Source: Paenibacillus tundrae
Lineage (GTDB): Bacteria > Bacillota > Bacilli > Paenibacillales > Paenibacillaceae
NCBI RefSeq assembly: GCF_036884255.1
Contig: NZ_CP145605.1
Coordinates: forward strand, 6,137,001 to 6,201,000
Reading direction: 5' to 3'
DNA length: 64,000 nt
Shown: one piece after another, positions 1 through 8,603 of the stretch
Numbering within the stretch: position 1 is the stretch's first letter
Layout: each line of letters starts with the position of its first letter
Program-made: the position numbers and the translations under genes
Notes under the pieces: model-generated
The model's database searches: none
What the model was told of the DNA's origin: nothing
Seen by the model: only the letters and a program-made list of their open reading frames with translations

Positions 1-1561
1 GAATAACAGCGATCTTCCACTCTCGGACCTCGTTAATACGGAAAAATAAATCTCCTGTTCTCCTTACGAAGAAATCGGCAGGAGTCACCGTCATCTCTTC
101 TTCTATTGCATACTTGAGCATTAACAACAGCTCCGGTGGTAACCCATGCCACTCGGCTTTTGTCCGTGGAGCCGGCATCCGATCATAGAGAGCGTCCACA
201 TTCGAGCCATAGGTACGTGCCAGCCGTTCAGCCGCACGACGCTCTAAACCAAGTGCAACGCCATCCTTAATCTTACGTTCTGCATAGGACTCGAATCCAG
301 CAGACCCGCCCACATCGCCTCCAGAGATCGGCATCTTTTTGGTCAAGCATGCCTTAACCGATTGACCTGTTTCCTTCTCCAACTGCCGGGCAGCCAAATC
401 TACGACCATTTCAGCCATTTTACGATATCCCGTTAGTTTGCCTCCAGCAATCGTAATCAGCCCTGAAGCCGATACCCAAACCTCGTCTTTACGAGAAATT
501 TCAGAGGGATCTTTACCTTCTTCATGGATAAGCGGGCGCACCCCTGCCCAGCCAGATTCTACATCCTCTGCACGAATGCTCATCTGAGGGAACATACCGT
601 TGATCGCATCGATGACGTAATCTCGGTCAGATTCAGAAATCAATGGATGTGCCGGATCATCCGTATAAACGGTGTCTGTTGTGCCGACATAAGTTTTGCC
701 ATCTCGTGGAACCGCGAATACCATCCGTCCGTCAGGTGTATCAAAATAAACCGCCTGCCTTAACGGAAATCGTGAACTGTCGAACACTAAGTGAATGCCT
801 TTGGTCATCTGCAATGTCTTGCCTTCACGTGAACCATCCGCCTTACGCAGCTCATCCACCCATGGACCAGAAGCATTGATGACCTTGCTTGCCCGAAGCT
901 GATAGGTCTGACCATGAATCTGATCCGTCGCTTGGATGCCGATGATTTGACCATTTTCTTTAATAAACCCGTCTGCCTTCACATAGTTCACAGCCTGTGC
1001 CCCATAACGTACCGCTTCCTTCAATACCTCGATGGTCAGCCTTGCATCATCTGTGCGATATTCAACGTAAAGTCCGCTGCCTAACAGTCCCTCTTTACGC
1101 AATAAAGGCTCCATGTCTGCTGTTGCCCCGGCATTTAACATCTTGCGCCGTTCGCTATACTTCACCCCAGCTAATCGGTCATACACCATCAATCCGAGGG
1201 AGGTGCTGAATCGACCAAATGTACCTGCCGTATAGATTGGCAACAACATCGGTTCCGGTGTGGTCACATGCGGTCCATTTTCATAAACGACGGCTCGCTC
1301 ACGACCTACCTCAGCGACCATCTTCACTTCAAACTGCTTCAAATACCGTAGACCGCCATGAACCAGCTTGGTGGAGCGACTGGAGGTTCCCGCAGCAAAA
1401 TCCTGCATTTCCACAACGGCTGTCTTCAATCCACGAGAAGCTGCATCTAGTGCAATACCCGCCCCCGTGATGCCACCTCCAATGACCAAGATGTCAAAAT
1501 GTGCATTCGCCATGTCTTGCAAATATTCCGTACGATTCATCGCTGAGAAAGAAGTCGTCAT
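1..1561 (-). CDS. glpD: Aerobic glycerol-3-phosphate dehydrogenase, 3' end outside window
   Basis: FAD-dependent enzyme that oxidises glycerol-3-phosphate to dihydroxyacetone phosphate at the membrane and passes electrons to quinone. The reading frame opens at an ATG at 1561 and is still open at base 1, giving 520 codons; family members have about 550-560, so only a short C-terminal tail is missing. The N-terminus carries the FAD-binding Rossmann signature GGGITGAG (residues 28-35), followed by the family sequence SRSTKLVHGGLRYL. It lies downstream of glpP and glpK on the same strand but has its own promoter and leader attenuator, which fits control by GlpP. The assignment is firm. Confidence 0.96.
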   Translation of the reverse strand, partial: MTTSFSAMNRTEYLQDMANAHFDILVIGGGITGAGIALDAASRGLKTAVVEMQDFAAGTSSRSTKLVHGGLRYLKQFEVKMVAEVGRERAVVYENGPHVTTPEPMLLPIYTAGTFGRFSTSLGLMVYDRLAGVKYSERRKMLNAGATADMEPLLRKEGLLGSGLYVEYRTDDARLTIEVLKEAVRYGAQAVNYVKADGFIKENGQIIGIQATDQIHGQTYQLRASKVINASGPWVDELRKADGSREGKTLQMTKGIHLVFDSSRFPLRQAVYFDTPDGRMVFAVPRDGKTYVGTTDTVYTDDPAHPLISESDRDYVIDAINGMFPQMSIRAEDVESGWAGVRPLIHEEGKDPSEISRKDEVWVSASGLITIAGGKLTGYRKMAEMVVDLAARQLEKETGQSVKACLTKKMPISGGDVGGSAGFESYAERKIKDGVALGLERRAAERLARTYGSNVDALYDRMPAPRTKAEWHGLPPELLLMLKYAIEEEMTVTPADFFVRRTGDLFFRINEVREWKIAVI

Positions 1562-1606
1562 CCGTTACACTCCCATTCATTCCCTATATTTTAGCCGCAA
1601 AAGAAC

Positions 1607-1658
1607 AAAAAAAAGACCACGTCATTCGCTACAGCAATTGCTGAGCGGTACGTGGTCT
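1607..1658 (-). terminator. glpD leader attenuator, probable GlpP target
   Basis: On the minus strand a 9-bp stem, AGACCACGT (1650-1658) with ACGTGGTCT (1614-1622), is followed by a run of T (1607-1613), about 45 bases before the glpD start. The purine-rich stretch GGAGATCGGGAGAGACC runs into the 5' arm. In Bacillus, GlpP with glycerol-3-phosphate stops termination at such leaders (known for glpD and glpFK). Since glpP lies 2 kb upstream, this is most likely its site. The rest of the glpK-glpD gap (1727-1952) shows only a weak hairpin near 1850-1873 and no gene. Confidence 0.82.
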
Positions 1659-1697
1659 CTCCCGATCTCCAGACATCATTTTTTAACTTGTAACCCA

Positions 1698-1726
1698 ATC
1701 CTATCACACATTTTGAGTGGCGTGAA
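1698..1726 (-). promoter_or_regulatory. Probable sigma-A promoter of glpD
   Basis: Reading the minus strand, TTCACG (1721-1726) is separated by 17 bases from TAGGAT (1698-1703), with TGA directly before the -10 giving an extended -10. Each hexamer matches the consensus at 4 of 6 positions. Transcription would start just before the attenuator hairpin, as expected for an antitermination leader. Confidence 0.5.
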
Positions 1727-1952
1727 GTCCTGAAATGACACATTATTCAAAAAAATTTTAAATTTTTCATAATGACAAGGATGGATTTTCAATCTGATCC
1801 ACTAAGGCTTATCTTTTCCTAATTGTGGGTATATGGTTTTAGTTACACAGGAAGATATCCCCTGTAATTTATGCATCATTTTCCACCATTAAATCTCAGC
1901 TTATCCATATGTTTAATGATAAAGTGCAAATACCCTTTTTGCCTATTGCCAC

Positions 1953-3440
1953 TCATTTAAAAGCCATTGCTGCTGCAACCGCACGCTGCCAACCTGCATA
2001 TAGCTCGTTTCGTTGCTCAGGTGCCATCACCGGTTGGAATTCTCGCTCCGTGTTCTCATGATCCTTCAATTCCTCCGTGCTATTCCAATAACCGACAGCA
2101 AGCCCTGCCAAATACGCTGCACCTAATGCGGTCGTTTCATTCACGGTAGGACGTTCGACAGGAATGCCCAGAATATCACTTTGGAACTGCATTAAGAAAT
2201 CATTGGCTGCCGCTCCGCCATCTACTCGCAATTCATTTACTATAATTCCTGAATCGGTCTCCATTGCAGCAAGCACGTCTCTGGTCTGGTAGGCCAGTGC
2301 TTCAAGCGTAGCCCGGATAAAATGCTCTTTCGTCGTCCCACGTGTCAGACCAAATACGGCTCCCTTCACTTCACTATCCCAATAAGGACTACCTAACCCA
2401 ACAAAGGCAGGCACCATGTATACACCATCCGTCGATGGAACACGCACAGCATAATCCTCACTATCTCGAGATGAACGCAGCATTCTAAGGCCATCCCGCA
2501 ACCATTGCACTGCTGAGCCTGCAACAAATATGCTGCCTTCTAAGGCATACTCTACCTTACCATCAATCCCCCAGGCGATCGTTGTAATAAGTCCATGATC
2601 GGATTGCACAGGCTCTTCACCTGTATTCATTAACATGAAGCAGCCTGTGCCGTAAGTGTTTTTCATACTGCCCTTGGTGTAGCAGCCCTGACCGAATAAC
2701 GCTGCCTGTTGGTCACCTGCCGCACCTGCAATGGGAATCTTATGACCGAAGAAATGATATTCTGTCGTGTATGCATACACTTCGGAGGATCCGCGGACTT
2801 CCGGCAACATCACCTTAGGGATATCTAGAATATCCAATATTTCCTCATCCCATTGTAATTCATAAATATTGTACATGAGTGTACGTGAAGCGTTGGACAC
2901 ATCGGTGATGTGCGTGCCTCCGCTAAGTTTCCAGATCAGCCAGCTATCAATCGTGCCAAACAGCAATTCTCCCCGTTCCGCACGCTCCCGTGCACCAGGC
3001 ACATGATCCAGAATCCACTTCACTTTAGTTCCTGAGAAATATGGATTAATAAGTAGGCCTGTTTTGCGATGGAAGAGATCGCCTAGCCCCTTCGTTTTTA
3101 GCTCATCACAGATCTCAGCTGTCTGTATGGACTGCCACACAACTGCGTTATAGATCGGACGCCCCGTTTCTTTGTCCCATACAACGACCGTTTCGCGTTG
3201 ATTCGTGATTCCAATGCCAGCAATCTGGGCTGGTTTGATTCCACTTTCCGCGAGGCATGATGCCATAACTGCTAGGATGGAACTCCAGATTTCATTCGCA
3301 TTTTGCTCAACCCACCCGGGCTTAGGAAAATATTGCGGAAACTCCTGCTGAGCACTATGCACAATCTCTCCGTTCCGGTTAAACAAAATGGCTCGGGAAC
3401 TTGTTGTCCCCTGATCCAGCGCCATGATATATTTTTCCAT
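1953..3440 (-). CDS. glpK: Glycerol kinase
   Basis: Phosphorylates glycerol with ATP to glycerol-3-phosphate in the cytosol. It has 495 residues, the usual length. The FGGY-kinase start MALDQGTTSSRAILF and the C-terminal ATP-site region with DGGAAANDFLMQ are present. His229 in YHFFGHK corresponds to the histidine that HPr of the PTS phosphorylates in Gram-positive glycerol kinases (family knowledge), so activity is probably raised when preferred sugars are absent. AGGAGG lies 8 bases before the ATG. It starts 23 bases after glpP, so the two form an operon. Confidence 0.97.
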   Translation of the reverse strand: MEKYIMALDQGTTSSRAILFNRNGEIVHSAQQEFPQYFPKPGWVEQNANEIWSSILAVMASCLAESGIKPAQIAGIGITNQRETVVVWDKETGRPIYNAVVWQSIQTAEICDELKTKGLGDLFHRKTGLLINPYFSGTKVKWILDHVPGARERAERGELLFGTIDSWLIWKLSGGTHITDVSNASRTLMYNIYELQWDEEILDILDIPKVMLPEVRGSSEVYAYTTEYHFFGHKIPIAGAAGDQQAALFGQGCYTKGSMKNTYGTGCFMLMNTGEEPVQSDHGLITTIAWGIDGKVEYALEGSIFVAGSAVQWLRDGLRMLRSSRDSEDYAVRVPSTDGVYMVPAFVGLGSPYWDSEVKGAVFGLTRGTTKEHFIRATLEALAYQTRDVLAAMETDSGIIVNELRVDGGAAANDFLMQFQSDILGIPVERPTVNETTALGAAYLAGLAVGYWNSTEELKDHENTEREFQPVMAPEQRNELYAGWQRAVAAAMAFK

Positions 3441-3463
3441 CGAAACGACCTCCTATTTAATGA

Positions 3464-4030
3464 CTATGTAAGCGATTCCCCAAAATGACGGATCAAGTCC
3501 GTATTGGACGTCGTAACAGCTGTTGCTCCGGCTTGCAGTGCAAGCTCCACCTCGTTAGCCGAACGAATTAATCCACCCGCAATGATCGGTATGCCTGTTC
3601 GCTCAGATACCTCCGTAATAATATGCGGAATAATGCCGGGCAGCACCTCTATAAAATCTGGCTGGGTCTTCGTCAGTAAGTGATAGCTCTTCTGCAGCGC
3701 ATTGGTATCGAGCAAGAATATTCGCTGAATGGCCGTAATTCCTTTTTGCTTCGCTTTCTGTATAACACTTGCTCGTGTTGAGATCAGCCCTGCTGGGCGA
3801 ATGTGCTGGCATAGATACTCCGCAGCGTACTCATCATTTTTGAGTCCCTGGATCAGATCAGCATGCAGCAATATTTGTTTGTCTCGCCGCCGTGCTTCAT
3901 CCAGCAAGCTCTGAAGCTGCGCAATATGGGTATCTAACATTACCCCATATCGATATGGCCCTTCAATCATCGCTTCAAATTGCTTCATACTCTTGGCAGC
4001 TGGCAAAATACGCTGTCCCTGAAAAGGCAT
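3464..4030 (-). CDS. glpP: Glycerol-3-phosphate-responsive antiterminator
   Basis: RNA-binding antiterminator that, when it binds glycerol-3-phosphate, lets transcription pass leader terminators of glp genes. It has 188 residues, the family size, with a TIM-barrel-like pattern: GVMLDTHIAQL, KQILLHADLIQGL, IIAGGLIRSANEVELALQAGATAVTTSN near the C-terminus. The start has AGGGGGAG five bases upstream. A candidate promoter (TTGCCG about 16 bases before TATACA) lies in the 4045-4085 region but is weak. The likely target is the glpD leader attenuator at 1607-1658. Confidence 0.95.
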   Translation of the reverse strand: MPFQGQRILPAAKSMKQFEAMIEGPYRYGVMLDTHIAQLQSLLDEARRRDKQILLHADLIQGLKNDEYAAEYLCQHIRPAGLISTRASVIQKAKQKGITAIQRIFLLDTNALQKSYHLLTKTQPDFIEVLPGIIPHIITEVSERTGIPIIAGGLIRSANEVELALQAGATAVTTSNTDLIRHFGESLT

Positions 4031-4113
4031 GCGGCTCCCCCTACGTAAATCAGATGCCTATATTGTATATTCCATGCTCTGTTAACGGCAAGCTATGCAT
4101 GTTGTTCAGACCC

Positions 4114-4157
4114 AAAAAAAGCTGCCGTCCCCCTCACGAAGAGGGAATGACAGCAGC
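4114..4157 (-). terminator. Intrinsic terminator after the ribA-like gene
   Basis: On the minus strand a GC-rich hairpin with arms GCTGTCATTCCCTC and GAGGGGGACGGCAGC around TTCGT is followed by seven T. It ends the transcript of the GTP cyclohydrolase gene before glpP begins. Confidence 0.85.
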
Positions 4158-4252
4158 AGTAATCCTAAACTCACTTTACTCTAACGATAAGCATTCCATC
4201 ATTGGAACCCTTGCCGATCATTCCAAATACGGCACCAGCCAAAACGTAAACG

Positions 4253-5002
4253 TTAAGCTTGTGCGTGCGGAAGCAGCATATCTACATCAGCCAAGTGACC
4301 AGAACGGCTCACTTTAGTTTGCAAATACTTTTCGTTAAAGGCTGAACGATCGCCCCACAGCGGAACACGTCCACCCACGTTTAATCCTGCCTCTTGCAGT
4401 GCAGCAAGTTTACGAGGATTGTTCGTGATCAAGGTAACCGGTGTTGAACGAAGTGCACGCAATACAGCAATGGCATCATCATAATTACGTGAATCGTCAG
4501 TAAATCCAAGTTGCAAATTCGCATCGACCGTATCCAAGCCTTCTTCTTGTAACAGATAAGCCATAGCTTTGCTGAACAGACCAATACCGCGACCTTCATG
4601 GTTAGCAAGGTAAAATAATGCGCCCGCACCGTGAGCAGCGATCATCTTCATGGATTGTTCCAGTTGGAAGCCACAGTCACAACGTTTGCTGCCAAAAATG
4701 TCGCCCGTATGACAGATGCTATGCATCCGAATCAAAGCTTCTTGTGCTTCAGCGAAATCACCGTATACCAATACACTGGATTGTTGACGCTCTGCAAGCT
4801 CCGCCGAGGCGAGTGATTCAATCAGTTCGCCACTTTCCATCGCTTGGTCAGACTTCAACCAGCTATACCACTGGAATGTGTGTGTCTCTCCATCCAGGTT
4901 GACCGGAAGCTTAATCGGTCCTACGAGGTAAATGAAGTCTTTTCCACTCGGAAAAGTCTGAATTTTAGGGGCAAGTAGCTTTATAATATGTGAATTAATC
5001 AT
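4253..5002 (-). CDS. ribA: GTP cyclohydrolase II, stand-alone
   Basis: Opens the imidazole ring of GTP, the first step of riboflavin synthesis. It has 249 residues. The zinc site is intact in SICHTGDIFGSKRCDCG (about residues 94-110, three Cys), followed by the catalytic NHEGRGIGL and the late ITNNPRK motif. In most Firmicutes this activity is fused to dihydroxybutanone-phosphate synthase (RibBA) inside a riboflavin operon. Here the gene is alone, has its own promoter and terminator, and lacks a recognisable FMN riboswitch. It may be a second copy used under a special condition or for another GTP-derived product (inference). A good RBS (AGGAGGAACG) precedes the ATG. Confidence 0.9.
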   Translation of the reverse strand: MINSHIIKLLAPKIQTFPSGKDFIYLVGPIKLPVNLDGETHTFQWYSWLKSDQAMESGELIESLASAELAERQQSSVLVYGDFAEAQEALIRMHSICHTGDIFGSKRCDCGFQLEQSMKMIAAHGAGALFYLANHEGRGIGLFSKAMAYLLQEEGLDTVDANLQLGFTDDSRNYDDAIAVLRALRSTPVTLITNNPRKLAALQEAGLNVGGRVPLWGDRSAFNEKYLQTKVSRSGHLADVDMLLPHAQA

Positions 5003-5112
5003 GATCGTTCCTCCTGTTAAGCCATCTCATCGTATTTAGTCATTCGTAACAGATCCCAAAATGGATCACTCGAAAATTATACAGTACGTATCTATATTTT
5101 TGTTATCATCAT

Positions 5113-5185
5113 TAGTTACTTTATGTAAGTTAGTTTAGAATAAAAATTATCATGTGTCAAGTAACTTTTATATTTAAAGTAACTG
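5113..5185 (-). promoter_or_regulatory. ribA-like gene promoter with repeated AAGTTACTT operators
   Basis: On the minus strand TTGACA (5155-5160), a 17-base spacer and TAAACT (5132-5137) form a promoter. Three copies of the near-palindrome AAGTTACTT (on the plus strand TAGTTACTT at 5113-5121, AAGTAACTT at 5159-5167, AAGTAACTG at 5177-5185) overlap or flank it. The last two are exactly 18 bases apart. The layout suggests a dimeric repressor acting on the cyclohydrolase gene and perhaps also on the divergent ABC operon. The regulator is not identified. Confidence 0.55.
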
Positions 5186-5263
5186 ATAAAAATAAGTCCA
5201 ATGAACTTTCCGAATAACTTCTTATATCGTCACAAATTATTGTTTCATTCGAGGAATATTGGG

Positions 5264-5286
5264 TATGAGTTTAGAAACTACTCATA
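5264..5286. promoter_or_regulatory. Palindrome upstream of the sugar ABC operon
   Basis: TATGAGT and ACTCATA form 7-bp inverted arms around a 9-base centre, 63 bases before the first gene of the operon. This is a candidate operator. No convincing -35/-10 pair could be fixed next to it. Confidence 0.4.
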
Positions 5287-5348
5287 CACTTATGTTGTAG
5301 TCCAAAGTAACATTATGCCTTGAACATATCGATGAGGGGGTTATGCAC

Positions 5349-6623
5349 ATGATCCGCCGGAAAAGAACATGCTGGGTAGCTGTCATCCTGGTCTGCGTCC
5401 TGCTGGTGAGCGGATGCTCCATCTGGTCGGAACCAAGCGATTCAGCGAACAACAAAAAGGTAGCACTTACATTGTGGTATTGGAATCGTTCTATCGACGA
5501 CAAGCTGATTGCCAAGGCCAAAGAGAAGTTCCCTAATATCGAGCTGACTGCTCAGAAAATTGGCGGTGATTTCAAAGCCAAGCTGAAGACGACACTTGCT
5601 GCACGTTCAGGCGAGCCGGATATCGTAGCCCTAAACGATTGGATCATGGAGCTTTTCCCCAGTGAAGATCGCTTTTATAATTTGTATGACCTTGGCGCAG
5701 GTGAGATAGAAGATCAATATTTAGAGTGGAAATGGAAACAAGGCGTCACGCCAAGTGGACAGATGATTGGGTTCCCTATGGATACCGGACCGACCGCTCT
5801 ATTTTATCGAGCCGATCTATTCAAGGAAGCTGGGCTTCCTTCAGAACCAGAAGAGGTTGCTCGTCAATTGGATAGCTGGGATGCTTACGCTGCAGCGGGA
5901 GAGAAGATTAAGGATGCATTCGGAGGCAAGGTTTTTCTGACCGATAATATTGGAAGCGTTTACAACCAAGTGTTGTCCCAAGGTACCGAACGTTACTTCC
6001 GACCTGATGGTTCATTTATCGGCATGGACTCCCCTCTCGTACGCAAAAGCTGGGATACTGCGGTAGCCTTCAAGCAAAAAGGACTGCTCGCCAATGCAGA
6101 TGGCTGGACTCCAACCTGGAATGCAGCGATGAATAATGGTGAGATTGCCTCATTTGTCGGTGCGGTGTGGATGAAGCAGGTGCTGCAGGAGGCTGCTCCT
6201 GATACAACGGGTCAATGGCGTGTAACGCGAGCACCTGGCGGTGATGGTAATAACGGCGGCTCATTTCTATCTATTTTAAAATCCAGTAAACATCCCCAAG
6301 AAGCATTTGAACTTATTCGCTGGCTGCAAAGCCCTGAAAATCAACTTGAGCAATACCAAACGTTAAACTTGTTCCCATCGGCACCGGGGGTATTTGATCA
6401 ACCGGCTATGAAGGAAGAAGAGCCTTTCTTCGGTGGGCAGGCGACAGGGCCTGTATTTGCTGCCTCAGCACAGCAAGTTCCGGATGCTTTTTTCGGGGAG
6501 CGTTATCCATCAGTACACAATATTATTACTCGGCGGTTGAATGACATTGCCAAGCAAAATAGTGATCCTCAGCAAGTGTGGACAGATACGGTACAGCGCG
6601 TTGAACGAGAATTGCAGCGATAG
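5349..6623 (+). CDS. Sugar ABC transporter substrate-binding lipoprotein
   Basis: Extracellular solute-binding protein of family 1 that delivers a carbohydrate to the two permeases downstream. The start at 5349 is preferred over the ATG at 5343 because GAGGGGG (5334-5340) stands 8 bases before it. The lipoprotein signal peptide ends in LLVSGC with the lipidated Cys at about residue 23. The mature protein begins with a charged linker followed by TLWYWNRS, typical of these proteins, and has 424 residues in total. The operon lacks an ATPase, so a shared MsmX-type ATPase elsewhere is likely. The sugar cannot be told from sequence; the gluconokinase at the operon end hints at a gluconate-like or related substrate. 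Confidence 0.9.
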   Translation: MIRRKRTCWVAVILVCVLLVSGCSIWSEPSDSANNKKVALTLWYWNRSIDDKLIAKAKEKFPNIELTAQKIGGDFKAKLKTTLAARSGEPDIVALNDWIMELFPSEDRFYNLYDLGAGEIEDQYLEWKWKQGVTPSGQMIGFPMDTGPTALFYRADLFKEAGLPSEPEEVARQLDSWDAYAAAGEKIKDAFGGKVFLTDNIGSVYNQVLSQGTERYFRPDGSFIGMDSPLVRKSWDTAVAFKQKGLLANADGWTPTWNAAMNNGEIASFVGAVWMKQVLQEAAPDTTGQWRVTRAPGGDGNNGGSFLSILKSSKHPQEAFELIRWLQSPENQLEQYQTLNLFPSAPGVFDQPAMKEEEPFFGGQATGPVFAASAQQVPDAFFGERYPSVHNIITRRLNDIAKQNSDPQQVWTDTVQRVERELQR

Positions 6624-6715
6624 ATTTGGCTCGGTTCCGTTGACCATGTTGATCAATGTTGAAGTAACATTAACGTCTTACCCAAGTCATTGTGATCCGC
6701 AAAGGAGGAATTGAT

Positions 6716-7669
6716 ATGGCCGCAACCGAAACGACGCGAATGAATCCAGACCCTGGAGCAGCACGTCCAGATCTGAATCAAGAGAAGTCACTCCTGTCAC
6801 GCATCTGGCAGCATCGGGCACTATATATTGCCATCTCTCCATTCTACCTATTGTTTGCTGTCTTTGGACTATTTCCGATTGGTTTCTCGCTATACCTAGC
6901 CTTCCATAAGTGGGATGGCATCGGAGTCATGACGTATAACGGGCTGAACAATTTTAAATACCTGCTGTCCGATGTGGAGTTCTGGCAAGCGGTAGGCAAT
7001 ACGTTCATGATCTGGATCTACTCGACAATCCCGATGCTCTTCTTTGCATTAATCATAGCTTTCCTGCTACATGCACCGTTTGTGAAGTTCAAAACCCTCT
7101 TCCGGGTGGGCTACTTTCTCCCCAACGTAACATCTATTGTTGCTGTCGCTATCATTTTTGGCGCGTTATTTGCCAACAACTATGGCTTCCTCAATTACTT
7201 GCTTCAATCGGTCGGACTTCCAGTCGTCGAATGGCTTAATGCACCATGGGGCATTAAGGTAGCTATCTCATCCATGGTTGTCTGGCGCTGGACAGGATAC
7301 AATGCCGTCATCTACCTGGCTGGACTACAGAGCATTCCCAACACGTTATATGAGGCTGCTAAGATCGATGGAGCTTCAGCAATTCAATCCTTTTTCCGAA
7401 TCACCATTCCGATGCTACGACCTGTCATTCTGTTTACCGTGATCACCTCCACTATTGGGGGCATGCAGCTATTTACCGAACCGCAGATTCTCGTAGGCAA
7501 TGATGGTGGTGCAGGCGCGGCCGGTATGACGATTGTCCTCTATCTCTACCGCGAATCGTTCATCAACAATTACTTTGGATATGGCGCTGCAGTTGGCTGG
7601 GGAATGTTCCTTATTATCGCTCTATTCTCGATCGTGAACTGGAAGCTCGTTCAAGGTAAATCATCCTGA
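6716..7669 (+). CDS. Sugar ABC transporter permease, MalF/UgpA type
   Basis: Membrane-spanning subunit of the importer. The start at 6716 has AAAGGAGG ideally placed; an upstream in-frame GTG at 6692 does not. About six transmembrane helices are visible, beginning with ALYIAISPFYLLFAVFGLFP. The EAA loop that contacts the ATPase is seen as YEAAKIDGASAIQSFFRITIP. It lies 92 bases after the binding protein and is followed by the second permease in the same operon. Confidence 0.92.
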   Translation: MAATETTRMNPDPGAARPDLNQEKSLLSRIWQHRALYIAISPFYLLFAVFGLFPIGFSLYLAFHKWDGIGVMTYNGLNNFKYLLSDVEFWQAVGNTFMIWIYSTIPMLFFALIIAFLLHAPFVKFKTLFRVGYFLPNVTSIVAVAIIFGALFANNYGFLNYLLQSVGLPVVEWLNAPWGIKVAISSMVVWRWTGYNAVIYLAGLQSIPNTLYEAAKIDGASAIQSFFRITIPMLRPVILFTVITSTIGGMQLFTEPQILVGNDGGAGAAGMTIVLYLYRESFINNYFGYGAAVGWGMFLIIALFSIVNWKLVQGKSS

Positions 7670-7696
7670 TGTGACCATGACAAGGGGGTAGTGCTC

Positions 7697-8524
7697 ATGA
7701 CGTCCAGATCTCTCAAATCGGTAGTGTTGTATATCGGACTCATCGGGGGCATGATCATTTCCATGTTCCCGTTCTATTGGCTAATCGTGATGTCTACACG
7801 GACAACGTCGGATATTTATACCTTTCCACCCAAGCTGTGGTTCGGGGGCGAGATGTGGAGCAATATTACGCGCGTATTGCAGCAAATTGACTTCTGGGGT
7901 GCTTTTCTCAATACGTTATTTGTAGCTGGAATGGTCACTATATTGGTACTGTTTTTTGATTCTTTGGCAGGGTTTGCGTTTGCGAAGTTTGAATTTCCGG
8001 GCAAAAAATGGCTTTTCGTGCTGCTCATCGCCACCATGATGGTGCCTTCACAGCTATCCCTGGTTCCATCCTTCGTGCTCATGGCGACGTTTGGCTGGGT
8101 CGGTTCCTTCAAAGCACTCATTATTCCGGGCATGGTGAATGCCTTCGGTATATTCTGGATTCGCCAGTATGCGACGGAGTCTATTCCGAACGACCTGCTG
8201 GATGCTGGTCGAATTGACGGCTGCAACTTCTTCCGCTTGTATTGGAATGTGGCTTTGCCCATTTTGCGGCCTGCCTTTGCTTTCCTTGGCGCCTTCACCT
8301 TCATTGGGGTATGGAATGATTATCTGTGGCCCTTGATCGTACTGACAGATGAGCGAAAATATACACTGCAGATCGCCCTTTCTCAATTGAATGGTCTGTA
8401 TAACACGGATTATGCCATGGTCATTGCAGGTACACTGCTTGCTGTCATCCCTTTGATCATTATGTTTCTATTCATCAGCCGTCAGTTTATTTCGGATATT
8501 GCCGCAGGCGCGGTGAAGGACTAA
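7697..8524 (+). CDS. Sugar ABC transporter permease, MalG/UgpE type
   Basis: Second membrane subunit, 275 residues. The ATG at 7697 is 9 bases from AAGGGGG; the GTG at 7691 is too close to it. Six predicted helices are present, with the EAA loop as LLDAGRIDGCNFFRLYWNVALP. It pairs with the MalF-type permease just upstream (27 bases apart). Confidence 0.92.
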   Translation: MTSRSLKSVVLYIGLIGGMIISMFPFYWLIVMSTRTTSDIYTFPPKLWFGGEMWSNITRVLQQIDFWGAFLNTLFVAGMVTILVLFFDSLAGFAFAKFEFPGKKWLFVLLIATMMVPSQLSLVPSFVLMATFGWVGSFKALIIPGMVNAFGIFWIRQYATESIPNDLLDAGRIDGCNFFRLYWNVALPILRPAFAFLGAFTFIGVWNDYLWPLIVLTDERKYTLQIALSQLNGLYNTDYAMVIAGTLLAVIPLIIMFLFISRQFISDIAAGAVKD

Positions 8525-8603
8525 GAATGATTATATTTTGATCCATCCCTCAACTCTGATATTCTTATCTGTAGATAAATACCGCAGAAAGAGGGATGAC
8601 AAA

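Noticed and set aside
5003..5342. FMN riboswitch upstream of the GTP cyclohydrolase
   Set aside because: The conserved AGGGTG/GGGGCAGG-type core was looked for on both strands and not found.
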